From contig CAOKRJ010000006.1 in NCBI GenBank assembly GCA_948471115.1, positions 1-49,592 of the forward strand: a DNA stretch of 49,592 nt, given 5' to 3'. Origin of the DNA: an uncultured Clostridium sp. (GTDB taxonomy: Bacteria > Bacillota > Clostridia > TANB77 > CAG-508). The notes under the pieces are model-generated. The model saw only the letters and a list, made by a program, of their open reading frames with translations, did no database searches and had not been told where the DNA came from. The translations under genes were made by a program, and so were the position numbers. Shown here one piece after another: positions 17,719-27,610 of this stretch (position 1 is its first letter; every line of letters starts with the position of its first letter).

Positions 17719-18591
17719 ATGATGAATATGAAATATATTACAAAAATAAAAGCTAATCTAGAAATTTATACAAAAAGGAAAACTTCAAATATATTAGAGG
17801 GTTCATATAATTCTATATACAAAGGAAAAAGTATGAATTTTGGAGATTTAAGAGAATATGTAATTGGAGATAATGTAAAAGATATAGACTGGAAAGCTTC
17901 AGCCAGGTCTAACAAAATTTTAATAAAACAGTATATAGCAGAAAAGAAACATAATATATTATTTATATTAGATTCAGGAAAAAAGATGTTAGCAGATACA
18001 AAAGACTTAGACTCCAAAAAGGAAGTTGCATTAATGTGCATAGGAACAATTTCTTATTTAGTAGATAAACATGGTGATGCAATTAGTGCTATTTGTAAAG
18101 GAAAAGAAAGGATAAAAATATTTCCATTTAAAACTGGACTTTACAACATAGAAAATATACTTAATTTCTATGAAAGGCAAATTGATTCAGAAAATAATTT
18201 AGAAAATTTAATAGACTATGTTTTGAAATTTATTAGAAGAAAAATGATTATATTTATTGTAACTGATATAGATGGAATGAGCAGTATTTCAGAAGAAACA
18301 TTAAAACGTTTATCATTACTTCATGATGTAATGTTTATAAACATTTCGGATGCATTTATGACAGCAAATAATTCTTTTGATGTTGACAAAGGTAATTATA
18401 TTCCAAATTATATTTTAGAGGATGAAGAGTTAAGAAAAATAGAATTAGAGATAAAAAGTAAAATTTATAATGAAACAAAGGAAAAATTTAAAAAGTATAA
18501 AGTTACAACAACAACAATAAATAAACAAAAAGATATAGTATATGATATATTTAAACTTTTAGAAAGGCGAAAAAATGCAAACATCTATTAA
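17719..18591 (+). CDS. DUF58 domain protein
   Basis: 290 residues. DUF58 proteins are VWA-like and are almost always encoded beside MoxR ATPases. The family signature is seen as GDNVKDIDWKASARSNKILIK near residue 51-70, with an ILFILDSGKKML strand near residue 80 standing where VWA proteins carry the MIDAS Asp. No membrane helix is present. AGGGGAAAAG lies before the ATG. The last 17 bases overlap the next gene, showing translational coupling. Confidence 0.85.
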   Translation: MMNMKYITKIKANLEIYTKRKTSNILEGSYNSIYKGKSMNFGDLREYVIGDNVKDIDWKASARSNKILIKQYIAEKKHNILFILDSGKKMLADTKDLDSKKEVALMCIGTISYLVDKHGDAISAICKGKERIKIFPFKTGLYNIENILNFYERQIDSENNLENLIDYVLKFIRRKMIIFIVTDIDGMSSISEETLKRLSLLHDVMFINISDAFMTANNSFDVDKGNYIPNYILEDEELRKIELEIKSKIYNETKEKFKKYKVTTTTINKQKDIVYDIFKLLERRKNANIY

Positions 18592-19048
18592 TTTACAGGA
18601 ACCTTTTGTATATTCAGTTATCCCTTTAATAATTGTATTATGCCTTGTTATAATAATTACTTATTATTTAATACATTCAAGAAAAGTAAAAGAAAATAAT
18701 AAAGTGAATAAGATAGAAGTAATTCCTGAAAAGAATATAAAAAACAAACCAGTAATAAAAAACAAATATTTAAATCAATTGGATTCAATAGAATATAGAT
18801 ATAATAGTGAAATTATTGAGTTAAGAAAAGCATATCAGTTAATTAGTGAAAATATCAGATTATTTGTTTTTGAAATGACTGATATTACCACTCAAAACTA
18901 TTCTTTAGGAGAAATCAAGAAATTAAATATACCTAATTTGTATGAATTAATTGAAGAATACTATGAACCAGAATTCGCAAGTAAATCCATAGGAGACTTT
19001 GAGTCTTCTATAAACAAAGCAAGGAGAGTTATAAACGAATGGAATTAA
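18575..19048 (+). CDS. Small membrane-anchored protein of the Bat-like operon
   Basis: 157 residues with one N-terminal transmembrane helix (residues 14-34, PLIIVLCLVIIITYYLI) followed by a Lys-rich linker and a helical soluble part. Size, topology and position between the DUF58 and first VWA gene match the DUF4381-type member of Bat operons in other phyla, but I see no diagnostic motif. It overlaps both neighbours (17 and 10 bases). Confidence 0.6.
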   Translation: MQTSINLQEPFVYSVIPLIIVLCLVIIITYYLIHSRKVKENNKVNKIEVIPEKNIKNKPVIKNKYLNQLDSIEYRYNSEIIELRKAYQLISENIRLFVFEMTDITTQNYSLGEIKKLNIPNLYELIEEYYEPEFASKSIGDFESSINKARRVINEWN

Positions 19049-20086
19049 AGTACCCAATTGTAACAATCATATGTTTAATACTTTCAATAACATTGTTTCT
19101 TATAAAATTAAAAAAGAAAAGAGAATATACCATTGGAACAAAAGTTGCTAATACAAAATACATAAAAGAAACAGAGTATTATAAAACTAAAATAAAAAAA
19201 TATAATATTTTATCAAAGTCAATTATAGGATTAAATGCAATGTGTATAGTGATTGCTAGTATATTAGTTGCAAGACCAATATCAATTGAAACAAAAAGTG
19301 AAGATAAGTACAATAGAGATATTTTTATAGGATTAGATATATCTATTTCTGAATGTGATGTTAATTTAGAATTAATAAGAAAATTTAAAAAGATAGTACC
19401 TAGTATAAAAGGAGATAGAATAGGAATAGTATTATACAATACAGACCCTATGGTATACTGCCCTTTAACAGATGACTATAACTATATTAATGAATGTCTT
19501 AACACAATAGAGGAACAATTAGAAGTAGTAGTTGAAAATAATGGAAATATTCCAATATCAACAGATGAAAAAGGAATAGATACCTTTACATTTTGGTGTG
19601 GTGGAACAATTGCAAATAGTAATGAAAAAGGTAGTTCATTAGTAGGAAATGGATTAGCCCGGAACTATTTTTTCATTTCCAGATTTAAAAACACAAAAGG
19701 AAAGGACAAGAATAATTATTTTTGCAACAGATAATGATGTTAATGGAAAAGAAATAATTACATTAGAAGAAGCGTGTAGTCTCTGTAAGAAATATGATAT
19801 AAATTTATATGCATATTGTCCAACAACTGAAATGAATATACATACATCAAAAGAGAAAATATCATCATATAAAAAAGCAGTAGAGCAAAATGCAGGAGGA
19901 AAATTTTATACAGGTAATTTAGATATAATGACATCTAATTTAATTGATGAAATACAAGGTACAAAAAAGACTTTACAAAAGACAAGTAAAAAAACTTTTG
20001 TGACTGACCATCCAGAAATGTTTTTAATAAGTATTACAATATTGTTTTTAATTTTAATAATAATAGAGAAAAGAGTTAAGTTATGA
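19039..20086 (+). CDS. batA: BatA-like VWA membrane protein, needs +1 frameshift at CGG
   Basis: In frame 0 this reads only to 19734. One +1 shift at CGG codon 208 (19660-19662) joins it to the frame ending at 20086, giving 348 residues. Frame 0 holds two N-terminal helices and the MIDAS motif DISIS (residue ~101) with GDRIGIVLYN. After the shift the text continues GLA-GTIFSFPDL, then the VWA strand RIIIFATDND and a C-terminal helix (MFLISITILFLILII) as expected for BatA. Its TGA stop overlaps the next ATG (ATGA), so the coupled operon needs translation to reach this frame. A simple frameshift mutation is the alternative, but see rpmB and prpC. Confidence 0.8.
19657..19663 (+). other. Proposed +1 frameshift site in batA (GCC CGG A)
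   Basis: Frame 0 reads GCC CGG AAC TAT. Skipping the first C of CGG gives GCC GGA ACT ATT, which restores the VWA domain. The upstream +1 frame is closed by TAG at 19655-19657, so the shift must lie after that point. Confidence 0.75.
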
Positions 20087-21126
20087 TAATAAATCCAATA
20101 ATACCAATTTGGTTAATGACTATAATTTGTGTTATTTTGATAATATTAATAATATTTAATAACAAATCAAGAAATAGTAGTTCAGATAAAAAAAATATTC
20201 AAATAAATAAAAAACAAAAAAAATTTATAGATAAGCATATTATAAATTATATAATAAAAATAACAATTGTAGTGTTATTATTTGTTATAAATTTGAGGTT
20301 TATGTTACCTAATGGGGAAGCGATGGCAATAAGCTCAGATTTAAGTATTTTATTTGTTATAGATACAAGTGTTAGTATGAGAGCACTAGACTATAATGGA
20401 AATAAAGAAAGATTTGAAGGAGTAATAAATGATTGTTGCTACATTGTAGACGAATTATCAAATTGTAAATTTTCAATAATTACATTTGGAGACACCGCAA
20501 AAAAGGTAATTCCTTTTACAACTGATACAGATATGGTACAAGCTGAGCTGAAATCTATAAGTCTGGAAAATGATTTTTACGCTAAAGGCAGTTCCATGAA
20601 CTTAGTAAAAGATATACTTGAGAAAACACTAAAAGAAGAACAAAAACGACAGAACGGAACAACAAAATCTGTAATATTTTTTGTAACAGATGGAGAAATA
20701 ACGAAAAAAGGTGAGACATTGGGGTCATTTTCAAACTTAGGAAAATATATCTGTAATGGAGCGGTATTAGGATATGGGACAACAGCGGGTGGAAAAATGG
20801 TAAGCAGTACATTTGAAGATAAACCAGACAGTGACTTATATTATATATATTATTATAATGAACAAAATGAAAGGGAAACTGCAATTTCAAAGTTAGATGA
20901 AAACAATCTAAAAAAAATTGCAAGTGATTTGAAAATTGATTATATACAAATGAGTAAAACCTCTAATGTTAATTATAAAATAAGTAATATAAAACAACAG
21001 GTATCTACATCACAAACAACTGAAAAAAAAATAAGTACATATCAAGATATATATTACTATTTTGCAATTCCTTTAGTAATTTTACTTATAGTAGATATTA
21101 TAATTAAAAAAAGGAGAATGCAGTGA
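20083..21126 (+). CDS. batB: BatB-like VWA membrane protein
   Basis: 347 residues. Two N-terminal helices (residues 6-22 and 63-82), a VWA domain with a complete MIDAS (FVIDTSVSMRALD, near residue 91; the metal-binding DxSxS is DTSVS), the later VWA strand SVIFFVTDGE, and a C-terminal helix (YYYFAIPLVILLIVDIII). The strings MRALDYNGNKERFEG and YAKGSSMNLVKDIL are BatB-like. The gene overlaps batA (ATGA) and the TPR gene (GTGA). Likely partner of the MoxR ATPase at the membrane. Confidence 0.85.
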   Translation: MIINPIIPIWLMTIICVILIILIIFNNKSRNSSSDKKNIQINKKQKKFIDKHIINYIIKITIVVLLFVINLRFMLPNGEAMAISSDLSILFVIDTSVSMRALDYNGNKERFEGVINDCCYIVDELSNCKFSIITFGDTAKKVIPFTTDTDMVQAELKSISLENDFYAKGSSMNLVKDILEKTLKEEQKRQNGTTKSVIFFVTDGEITKKGETLGSFSNLGKYICNGAVLGYGTTAGGKMVSSTFEDKPDSDLYYIYYYNEQNERETAISKLDENNLKKIASDLKIDYIQMSKTSNVNYKISNIKQQVSTSQTTEKKISTYQDIYYYFAIPLVILLIVDIIIKKRRMQ

Positions 21127-21806
21127 AAAGAAAAATATTTATTATTTATATTATTTTAATATGTTTAACATTAAAATTAATATATAATATTGTATTAAAT
21201 AATATTCTAATAAACAGGTATAATAATGGCGAATATTCAGAAGTACAAGCCAAAATATTAACAGTTGCTAATTTTCCACAAAGTTATGTAGCAAATTATA
21301 ATTATGGTAATATTCTTTATAAAAATGCAGAATATGAAAAGGCAATCGAAGAATATGAAAAAGCATTAAAGAGCACTGTTCCACAAGATAAAGAATGTGA
21401 TATAAGAATTAATTATGCATTGGCTATTTGCAAAACAGTTCAATTAGATGAAAAAAATGAAGACAGTATAAAAGAAGCGATACAAATATATGAATCTGCG
21501 ATTGATATTTTAACAGAAAATGGTTGTGCAAACAGAAATGATAATAATGGTCATAATCAAAAATCAGAACAATTAAAAATGGATATTCAAAAAGAAATAG
21601 AGAGATTAGAAAAATTACAAAAAGAGGAAAATTATAGTAGCAATAATAATCAACAGCAGGAAGACAAACAAAATCAGGATAATACTGATAAAATAGAAAA
21701 CGAAATACAAAATATGAAAGAAGAAGCAATTAAAGATCAAAGAGAAATAGAAAATAAATATAAAAAACATAACAAAGATTACAGCAAAAATGAAAAAAAC
21801 TGGTAA
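21123..21806 (+). CDS. batC: TPR protein of the Bat-like operon
   Basis: 227 residues, with a GTG start overlapping the batB stop and an AGGAG site upstream. One N-terminal helix (residues 5-25) serves as signal or anchor; it is followed by TPR-like repeats (NYNYGNILYKNAEYEKAIEE, then YEKAL) and a Gln/Glu/Lys-rich low-complexity tail rich in charged helix. The order MoxR, DUF58, small TM protein, VWA, VWA, TPR equals the classic Bat (aerotolerance) operon known best from Bacteroidetes and spirochaetes. Ends at a bidirectional terminator. Confidence 0.75.
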   Translation: MKRKIFIIYIILICLTLKLIYNIVLNNILINRYNNGEYSEVQAKILTVANFPQSYVANYNYGNILYKNAEYEKAIEEYEKALKSTVPQDKECDIRINYALAICKTVQLDEKNEDSIKEAIQIYESAIDILTENGCANRNDNNGHNQKSEQLKMDIQKEIERLEKLQKEENYSSNNNQQQEDKQNQDNTDKIENEIQNMKEEAIKDQREIENKYKKHNKDYSKNEKNW

Positions 21807-21819
21807 AATTATTATAAAT

Positions 21820-21843
21820 AAAAAGCCTAAATTAGGCTTTTTT
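21820..21843. terminator. Bidirectional terminator between TPR gene and tmcAL
   Basis: AAAAAGCCTAA pairs with TTAGGCTTTTTT; A-run on the left and T-run on the right serve both converging genes. Confidence 0.85.
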
Positions 21844-23076
21844 CTATAATCTTATTAATCTTTTAGTATAATCCAAATTTGCCTGAGAATTATTTCTATA
21901 ACCAAGAGTATATATATCTGTTGACCTAATATCTTTTTGCAATAAATTTAGAGTTTTTTTGTTTTTACATCTATCAGTAAAATGTTTTACTGATGTAATA
22001 ATTTTTAATTTTTTATTAGATTTAGATATAGTAGATAAAAGAGATTTACCTGTTTCAGTAAAACCTAAAACACGAATATAAGGTATATTTTCTTGTATAA
22101 AATTCATATCCTCTTTTGTATAACCCAATAATGTATAAAGCAATATTCTTTGAATTCTAGTTCTAGTAAATCTTTTAGACTTTACTTTTTGAATTAGTTC
22201 CTCTAAACTATTACAAGTAGAAGCAGCTTCTTTAATAGAATTTTCTAAACCTTCAGATATAGTAGGTAAATTAGCTATGGTTTCCTTCGACATACAACGT
22301 AATAAAAATAAAATTTCTTTTTCAAAATCTTGCAAACCACAAACAAATTCACCAGAACGCAAAGCCGCCATTAATATCTCATAAGAAGACTGAGGCATTG
22401 ATGAAAACAAATTATCATAATCATTGTTATAAATCATTTCACGTATAGCAGTTGCACTAGCAAAGCCATTAATACTTTCTGTAGAATTATATTCTGTAAA
22501 TTGTCTTTTAATTGTAAGTGGTCTAATTTTAGAATTACTATTTTTTAAAGCAATTAAATATTCAAGTCCAAGAGTATTATTAGGGCAATTTAAAATATTA
22601 GAATATTTAATAATATCATTCAAATATAGAAGTAAAGCGTTTTCACGAGCTTTGGGAAAAGAAATCCCTTTTGACAATTCATGTTGTAATAATGCTTTAA
22701 ATTCAGGAGGCTCATTTGATAAAACATTAGCAAACTCTGAAAGTATTTCGAGACTACCACATTCACTACCAAATGATAAGTAATTAACAACTTTTAGGGA
22801 ATTTAAAACTTTTATCGCACTAGAGGCAAAGCTTTCTGCACTAGATATACTACAAAGAATTGGTAATTCAAGTACTAAATCAACTCCATGCTTTAAAGCC
22901 ATCTCGGTTCTCTTCCATTTATCAATTAATGCACAATCGCCTCTTTGAACATAATTTCCACTTAAAATTAATATAGTACGTTTAGCATTAACAAGTTCAA
23001 TAGATTTATGCAATTGATATAAATGACCATTGTGGAAAGGATTATATTCTCCAATTATGCCTAAAATAGATTCCAA
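21844..23076 (-). CDS. tmcAL: tRNA(Met) cytidine acetate ligase
   Basis: Makes N4-acetylcytidine at the wobble base of elongator tRNA-Met from acetate and ATP (B. subtilis YlbM family). 410 residues. The nucleotidyltransferase motif is GEYNPFHNGHLYQLHKS near residue 8-24, with SGNYVQRGDCALIDKWKR near residue 39 and LELPILCSISSAESFAS near residue 68. AGGAGG precedes the ATG. It is transcribed toward the Bat-like operon and away from rnhA. Confidence 0.9.
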   Translation of the reverse strand: MESILGIIGEYNPFHNGHLYQLHKSIELVNAKRTILILSGNYVQRGDCALIDKWKRTEMALKHGVDLVLELPILCSISSAESFASSAIKVLNSLKVVNYLSFGSECGSLEILSEFANVLSNEPPEFKALLQHELSKGISFPKARENALLLYLNDIIKYSNILNCPNNTLGLEYLIALKNSNSKIRPLTIKRQFTEYNSTESINGFASATAIREMIYNNDYDNLFSSMPQSSYEILMAALRSGEFVCGLQDFEKEILFLLRCMSKETIANLPTISEGLENSIKEAASTCNSLEELIQKVKSKRFTRTRIQRILLYTLLGYTKEDMNFIQENIPYIRVLGFTETGKSLLSTISKSNKKLKIITSVKHFTDRCKNKKTLNLLQKDIRSTDIYTLGYRNNSQANLDYTKRLIRL

Positions 23077-23115
23077 TTAACTTAAACCTCCTTTACTAAA
23101 AAAAAGATTATTGTT

Positions 23116-23144
23116 ATAATATCATATAATTAGTAAAAAAACAA
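23116..23144 (-). promoter_or_regulatory. tmcAL promoter
   Basis: On the minus strand TTGTTT (23144-23139) and TATTAT (23121-23116) are 17 bases apart, about 40 bases before the tmcAL start. Confidence 0.55.
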
Positions 23145-23191
23145 GTTTTGAAAAAAAGATATAAAATATATTGTAAAAAAGGAGAAAAAGT

Positions 23192-23626
23192 ATGGAAAAA
23201 GTCATTATTTATACAGATGGAGCATGCTCAGGTAACCCAGGACCAGGAGGATGGGGAACAATACTTATGTATAGAAATTACAGAAAAGAAATATCTGGAG
23301 GTGAAAAGTATACTACAAATAATATAATGGAAATTACAGCAGTATTGGAAGGATTAAAAGCATTAAGAATGCAATGTGAAGTAGAGGTATATAGTGATAG
23401 TGCGTATGTAGTAAATGCCTTTAATAACCATTGGATAGATGGATGGAAGAAAAATGGATGGAAAAATTCTCAAAGAGAAGAAGTGAAAAACAAAGAATTG
23501 TGGCAAGAATTAGATTTATTAGTAAAAAAATATAAAGTAAAATTCATAAAAGTTAAAGGACATAGCACAAATAAATATAATAATAGATGTGATGAACTAG
23601 CACGTAATGCAATAAAAGAGATATAA
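23192..23626 (+). CDS. rnhA: Ribonuclease HI
   Basis: Cuts the RNA strand of RNA-DNA hybrids. 144 residues, normal length. All four acidic catalytic positions are visible: the Asp in YTDGACSGNPGPGGWG (residue 8), the Glu in NIMEITAVLEGL, the Asp in VYSDSAYVVNA, and the late Asp in RCDELARNAI; the His of VKGHSTN is also present. AAAGGAG precedes the ATG. It is 21 bases before an EndoQ-like nuclease, so two DNA-repair enzymes are paired. Confidence 0.95.
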   Translation: MEKVIIYTDGACSGNPGPGGWGTILMYRNYRKEISGGEKYTTNNIMEITAVLEGLKALRMQCEVEVYSDSAYVVNAFNNHWIDGWKKNGWKNSQREEVKNKELWQELDLLVKKYKVKFIKVKGHSTNKYNNRCDELARNAIKEI

Positions 23627-23647
23627 GATATAGAAAGGATGATAAAA

Positions 23648-24841
23648 ATGTATGAAATATTTGCAGACTTACATATTCATATAGGAAGAACAAAAAACAA
23701 TAAACCAATAAAAATAACAGCAGCAAGGAGTTTAAACTTTGAAAATATAGCAAAAGAATGTGTAGAAAGAAAAGGAATAAACATTGCAGGAATAATAGAC
23801 TGTGCCTCACCATATGTAATAGAAGATATAGAAGAATTTTTAAAAAATGGAGAAGCATATGAAATAGAAGATGGTGGAATAATATATAAAGACAAGCTTT
23901 GTATAATATTAGGAAGTGAAATAGAAACATCAGAAAAAAGACCTGATGGAAAAAAGGGATGTGCACATAATCTGTGTTACTTTCCACATTTAAAAGACAT
24001 AAAGGGTTTTTCAGAAGAGATGAAAAAACATATATCAAACATAACATTAAGTTCACAAAGGGCAGACATATCAGCATATGAATTAATTGATATAGTAGAA
24101 AAATATAATGGAATATTAATACCAGCACATGCATTTACGCCACATAAAAGTTTTTATGGACATTGTACAGATAGACTAAAAAAAATATTTAAAGAAAAGT
24201 TTGGCAAAATATTTTCGATAGAATTAGGATTAAGCTCAGATACATATTTAGCAGATCAAATATCAGAACTAGAAACATGTACATTTTTAACAAACTCAGA
24301 TGCACATTCATTACCTAAAATTGCAAGGGAATATAATAAAATTCAGGTTAAAGATATTAGTTTTAAAGAATTATTAAAAGCATTAAAAAATGAAGATAAT
24401 AGAAAAATATTATGTAATTATGGACTTAATCCTCAGCTAGGAAAATATCATAGAACATATTGTGAAATCTGTGAAAAAACAATAGAAGGAAGAGCTCCAG
24501 TCACACAATGTGATACATGTGATAGCAAAAATATTACTATGGGAGTTTTTGATAGAATAGAAATGATAAAAGATAAGAAATTAAGCAAAAGTCCCAACTT
24601 TAGACCACCATATATATATCAAATACCATTAACATTTATACCAGGACTAGGAGGAAGAACAATAGAAAAACTTTTAGCTCAATTTGGAACAGAAATGAAT
24701 ATATTACACAAAATAGAAATTGATGATATAGAAGCAATTGTAGGCTCAAAAACTGCAAACCAGATAATACTAGGAAGAGAAGGAAAACTAAAATTACAAC
24801 CAGGAGGAGGAGGAGTATACGGTAAAGTATGTATTTACTAA
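23648..24841 (+). CDS. PHP-domain endonuclease Q-like protein
   Basis: 397 residues. The start at 23648 is used because AGAAAGG (23632-23638) abuts the other ATG at 23639. An N-terminal PHP phosphoesterase domain is shown by FADLHIHIG (residue 4), ADISAYELIDI, ILIPAHAFTP and FLTNSDAHS, which supply metal ligands. A zinc finger follows (CEICEKT and CDTCDSK, near residue 273-298), then a helix-hairpin-helix-like end (FIPGLGGRTIEKLLAQFGTE). This order matches EndoQ, which cuts 5' to deoxyuridine, hypoxanthine and abasic sites in archaea and some bacteria. Substrate is inferred from the family. Confidence 0.8.
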   Translation: MYEIFADLHIHIGRTKNNKPIKITAARSLNFENIAKECVERKGINIAGIIDCASPYVIEDIEEFLKNGEAYEIEDGGIIYKDKLCIILGSEIETSEKRPDGKKGCAHNLCYFPHLKDIKGFSEEMKKHISNITLSSQRADISAYELIDIVEKYNGILIPAHAFTPHKSFYGHCTDRLKKIFKEKFGKIFSIELGLSSDTYLADQISELETCTFLTNSDAHSLPKIAREYNKIQVKDISFKELLKALKNEDNRKILCNYGLNPQLGKYHRTYCEICEKTIEGRAPVTQCDTCDSKNITMGVFDRIEMIKDKKLSKSPNFRPPYIYQIPLTFIPGLGGRTIEKLLAQFGTEMNILHKIEIDDIEAIVGSKTANQIILGREGKLKLQPGGGGVYGKVCIY

Positions 24842-24865
24842 AAGAGTAAAAATAAAACAAATACA

Positions 24866-24894
24866 TTGAATTTATGATATATATATGATAAAAT
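24866..24894 (+). promoter_or_regulatory. mutS promoter
   Basis: TTGAAT (24866-24871) and TAAAAT (24889-24894) with 17-base spacing. Confidence 0.6.
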
Positions 24895-24934
24895 ACGAAA
24901 TATGTAGAAAAGAATCAAAATGGAGGTAAGCGAA

Positions 24935-27550
24935 ATGGCAGAATACTCACCTATGATGCAACATTATATAAATATGAAAGAAGAATACAAAGACTGTATT
25001 TTATTTTACAGATTAGGAGACTTCTATGAAATGTTCTTTGATGATGCAATAGAAGTATCAAGAGAATTAGAACTAACATTAACAGGAAAAGAATGTGGAA
25101 TGGAAGAAAGAGCTCCAATGTGTGGAATACCTTATCATGCAGCAAATGTATATATAGCAAAACTAATAGAAAAAGGATATAAAGTTGCAATATGTGAACA
25201 ATTAGAAGAACCAAAAAACACAAAAGGGATGGTAAAAAGGGGAGTAGTAAAAATTGTAACTCCAGGAACAGTATTAGACGAAACAGTATTAGATGAAAAA
25301 AAGAACAACTATATAATGTCAATATATAAACAAGGATTATTCTTTGGACTAGCAGTATGTGATGTATCAACAGGAGACTTTTATGCTACACAAATAAAAG
25401 AAACTAACAACTTTTCAAAATTATTAGACGAAATAGCAAGATACTCACCAGTAGAAATAGTAACAAATGAATTAATGAGTTCTACAATAGAAGAAATGTC
25501 CAGAATTTCTCAAAGATTCGAAAAATGTTATATATCAAAATATGACGAAACATACTTTGATATAGATATAGAGAAGATAAAAAACAAACATCAAATATTA
25601 GACATAAAAGAAAATGAAATAACAGAATTTAAAGATAAATTATTAGTAGTATCAGCAGTAAATGCCTTAATATCATACATAACACAAATGCAAAAAATGG
25701 AAATAGAAAATATAAACGCAATAAAAATATATAACACAACAAGATACATGGCACTAGACATTACAGCAAGAAGAAATTTAGAAATAACAGAAAGAATGAA
25801 AGACAAAAGCAAAAAAGGAACTTTACTTTGGGTATTAGATAGAACTTTAACATCAATGGGAGGAAGACATCTAAGAAGATGGATAAATGATCCACTAATA
25901 GACATAGAAGAAATACATAATAGACTTGAAGCAGTCAAGGAACTAAAAGAAGACTTAATTCTAAAATCAGATATAGGGGAAAACCTAAAAAAAGTATATG
26001 ATATAGAAAGACTTGTAGGAAAAATCTCATATGGAAATGCAAATGCAAGAGACATGGTATCATTAAAAAACTCTTTAGGAAAAATACCAGAAATAAAACA
26101 AATATTAAGCACAACAAAATCTCCAAAGTTAAAAAATCTATATGAAAATATAGATGAAGTAAAAGAAATTCATGAATTAATAGAAAAAGCAATAGTAGAA
26201 GATCCACCAATAGTAATAAAAGAAGGAAACATAATAAAAAACGGTTATAATGAAGAGACAGACAAATATAAAGAAGCAACTACAAACGGAAAAAAATGGT
26301 TAGTAGAATTAGAAGCACAAGAAAGAGAAAAAACAGGAATAAAGAATCTAAAAATTAGTTATAACAAAGTATTTGGATATTATATAGAAGTTACAAAATC
26401 ATACTTAAACTTAGTACCAGAAAATTATACAAGAAAGCAAACACTATCAACAGGAGAAAGATACATAACAGAAGAACTAAAAAAATTAGAAGAAGACATA
26501 TTAGGAGCAGAAGAAAAATTAGTAGAACTAGAATACAACTTATTTTTAGAAATAAGGAATAAAATTGCAGCACAAATAGAAAGAATACAAAAATCTGCCA
26601 ATATAATAGCAACATTAGATGTATTAACATCATTTGCAACAGTTGCAGAAGATATGAACTATACAATGCCAGAAGTAAATAATGGAGAAGAAATAATAAT
26701 AAACAATGGAAGACATCCAGTAATAGAAAAAATGTTACCAAGGGGAAGCTTTATAGGAAACGATACTTATTTAAACAAAACAAGTGATAGACTATCAATA
26801 ATTACAGGACCTAATATGGCAGGAAAATCAACATATATGAGACAAGTAGCATTAATAACATTAATGGCACAAATAGGAAGCTTTGTACCAGCAGACAAAG
26901 CTACAATAGGAGTAGTAGATAAAATCTTCACAAGAGTTGGAGCATCAGACGATTTAAGCATGGGAGAAAGTACCTTTATGGTAGAAATGATGGAAGTTGC
27001 AAACATATTAAAAGACGCAACAAGTAACAGTTTAATAATACTAGACGAAATAGGAAGAGGAACCTCAACATATGATGGACTATCAATAGCATGGGCAGTA
27101 GCAAAATACATATCAGATAGAGAAAAATGTGGAGCAAAAACGCTATTTGCAACACACTATCATGAACTAATAGAATTAGAAAATGAGCAAGAAGGAGTAA
27201 AAAACTATTCAATAGCAGTAAAAGAAAAAGGAGAAGACATAATATTTTTAAGAAAAATAGTAGAAGGTGGAACAGACGAAAGCTATGGAATACATGTAGC
27301 AAAACTTGCAGGAGTACCAAAAGAAGTTTTAAAAAATGCAAATGAAATATTAAAAAACTTAGAAAGAAAAAGTATGTTAGGGCAAAAGAAACTGGAAAAA
27401 GAGAAAAAAGAAGAAGTATCAGGTCAATTAAGCATGTACAATTATAAAATAGCAGAAATAGCACATGAAATAGACAAAATAAACGTAGAAGAACTAACAC
27501 CAATAGAGGCATTAAATATTTTAGTAAAATTAAAAGAACAGGCATCGTAA
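24935..27550 (+). CDS. mutS: DNA mismatch repair protein MutS
   Basis: Recognises mismatches and starts repair. The start at 24935 (MAEYSPMMQHY) follows GGAGGT by 7 bases; that site lies inside the longer frame from 24920, so the longer start is rejected. 871 residues. The mismatch-contacting motif appears as GDFYEMF near residue 32; Walker A is GPNMAGKSTYMRQ near residue 626, followed by DDLSMGESTFMVEM, the Walker B ILDEIGRGTSTYDG and TLFATHYHEL. The C-terminal tail is complete. mutL, the usual next gene, is missing here; mutS ends at its own terminator. Confidence 0.97.
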   Translation: MAEYSPMMQHYINMKEEYKDCILFYRLGDFYEMFFDDAIEVSRELELTLTGKECGMEERAPMCGIPYHAANVYIAKLIEKGYKVAICEQLEEPKNTKGMVKRGVVKIVTPGTVLDETVLDEKKNNYIMSIYKQGLFFGLAVCDVSTGDFYATQIKETNNFSKLLDEIARYSPVEIVTNELMSSTIEEMSRISQRFEKCYISKYDETYFDIDIEKIKNKHQILDIKENEITEFKDKLLVVSAVNALISYITQMQKMEIENINAIKIYNTTRYMALDITARRNLEITERMKDKSKKGTLLWVLDRTLTSMGGRHLRRWINDPLIDIEEIHNRLEAVKELKEDLILKSDIGENLKKVYDIERLVGKISYGNANARDMVSLKNSLGKIPEIKQILSTTKSPKLKNLYENIDEVKEIHELIEKAIVEDPPIVIKEGNIIKNGYNEETDKYKEATTNGKKWLVELEAQEREKTGIKNLKISYNKVFGYYIEVTKSYLNLVPENYTRKQTLSTGERYITEELKKLEEDILGAEEKLVELEYNLFLEIRNKIAAQIERIQKSANIIATLDVLTSFATVAEDMNYTMPEVNNGEEIIINNGRHPVIEKMLPRGSFIGNDTYLNKTSDRLSIITGPNMAGKSTYMRQVALITLMAQIGSFVPADKATIGVVDKIFTRVGASDDLSMGESTFMVEMMEVANILKDATSNSLIILDEIGRGTSTYDGLSIAWAVAKYISDREKCGAKTLFATHYHELIELENEQEGVKNYSIAVKEKGEDIIFLRKIVEGGTDESYGIHVAKLAGVPKEVLKNANEILKNLERKSMLGQKKLEKEKKEEVSGQLSMYNYKIAEIAHEIDKINVEELTPIEALNILVKLKEQAS

Positions 27551-27610
27551 ATAGATTTACGGGAGACTTCGGCATAAATTACAATACTGAGGATTGACAT
27601 AAAATGCAAC

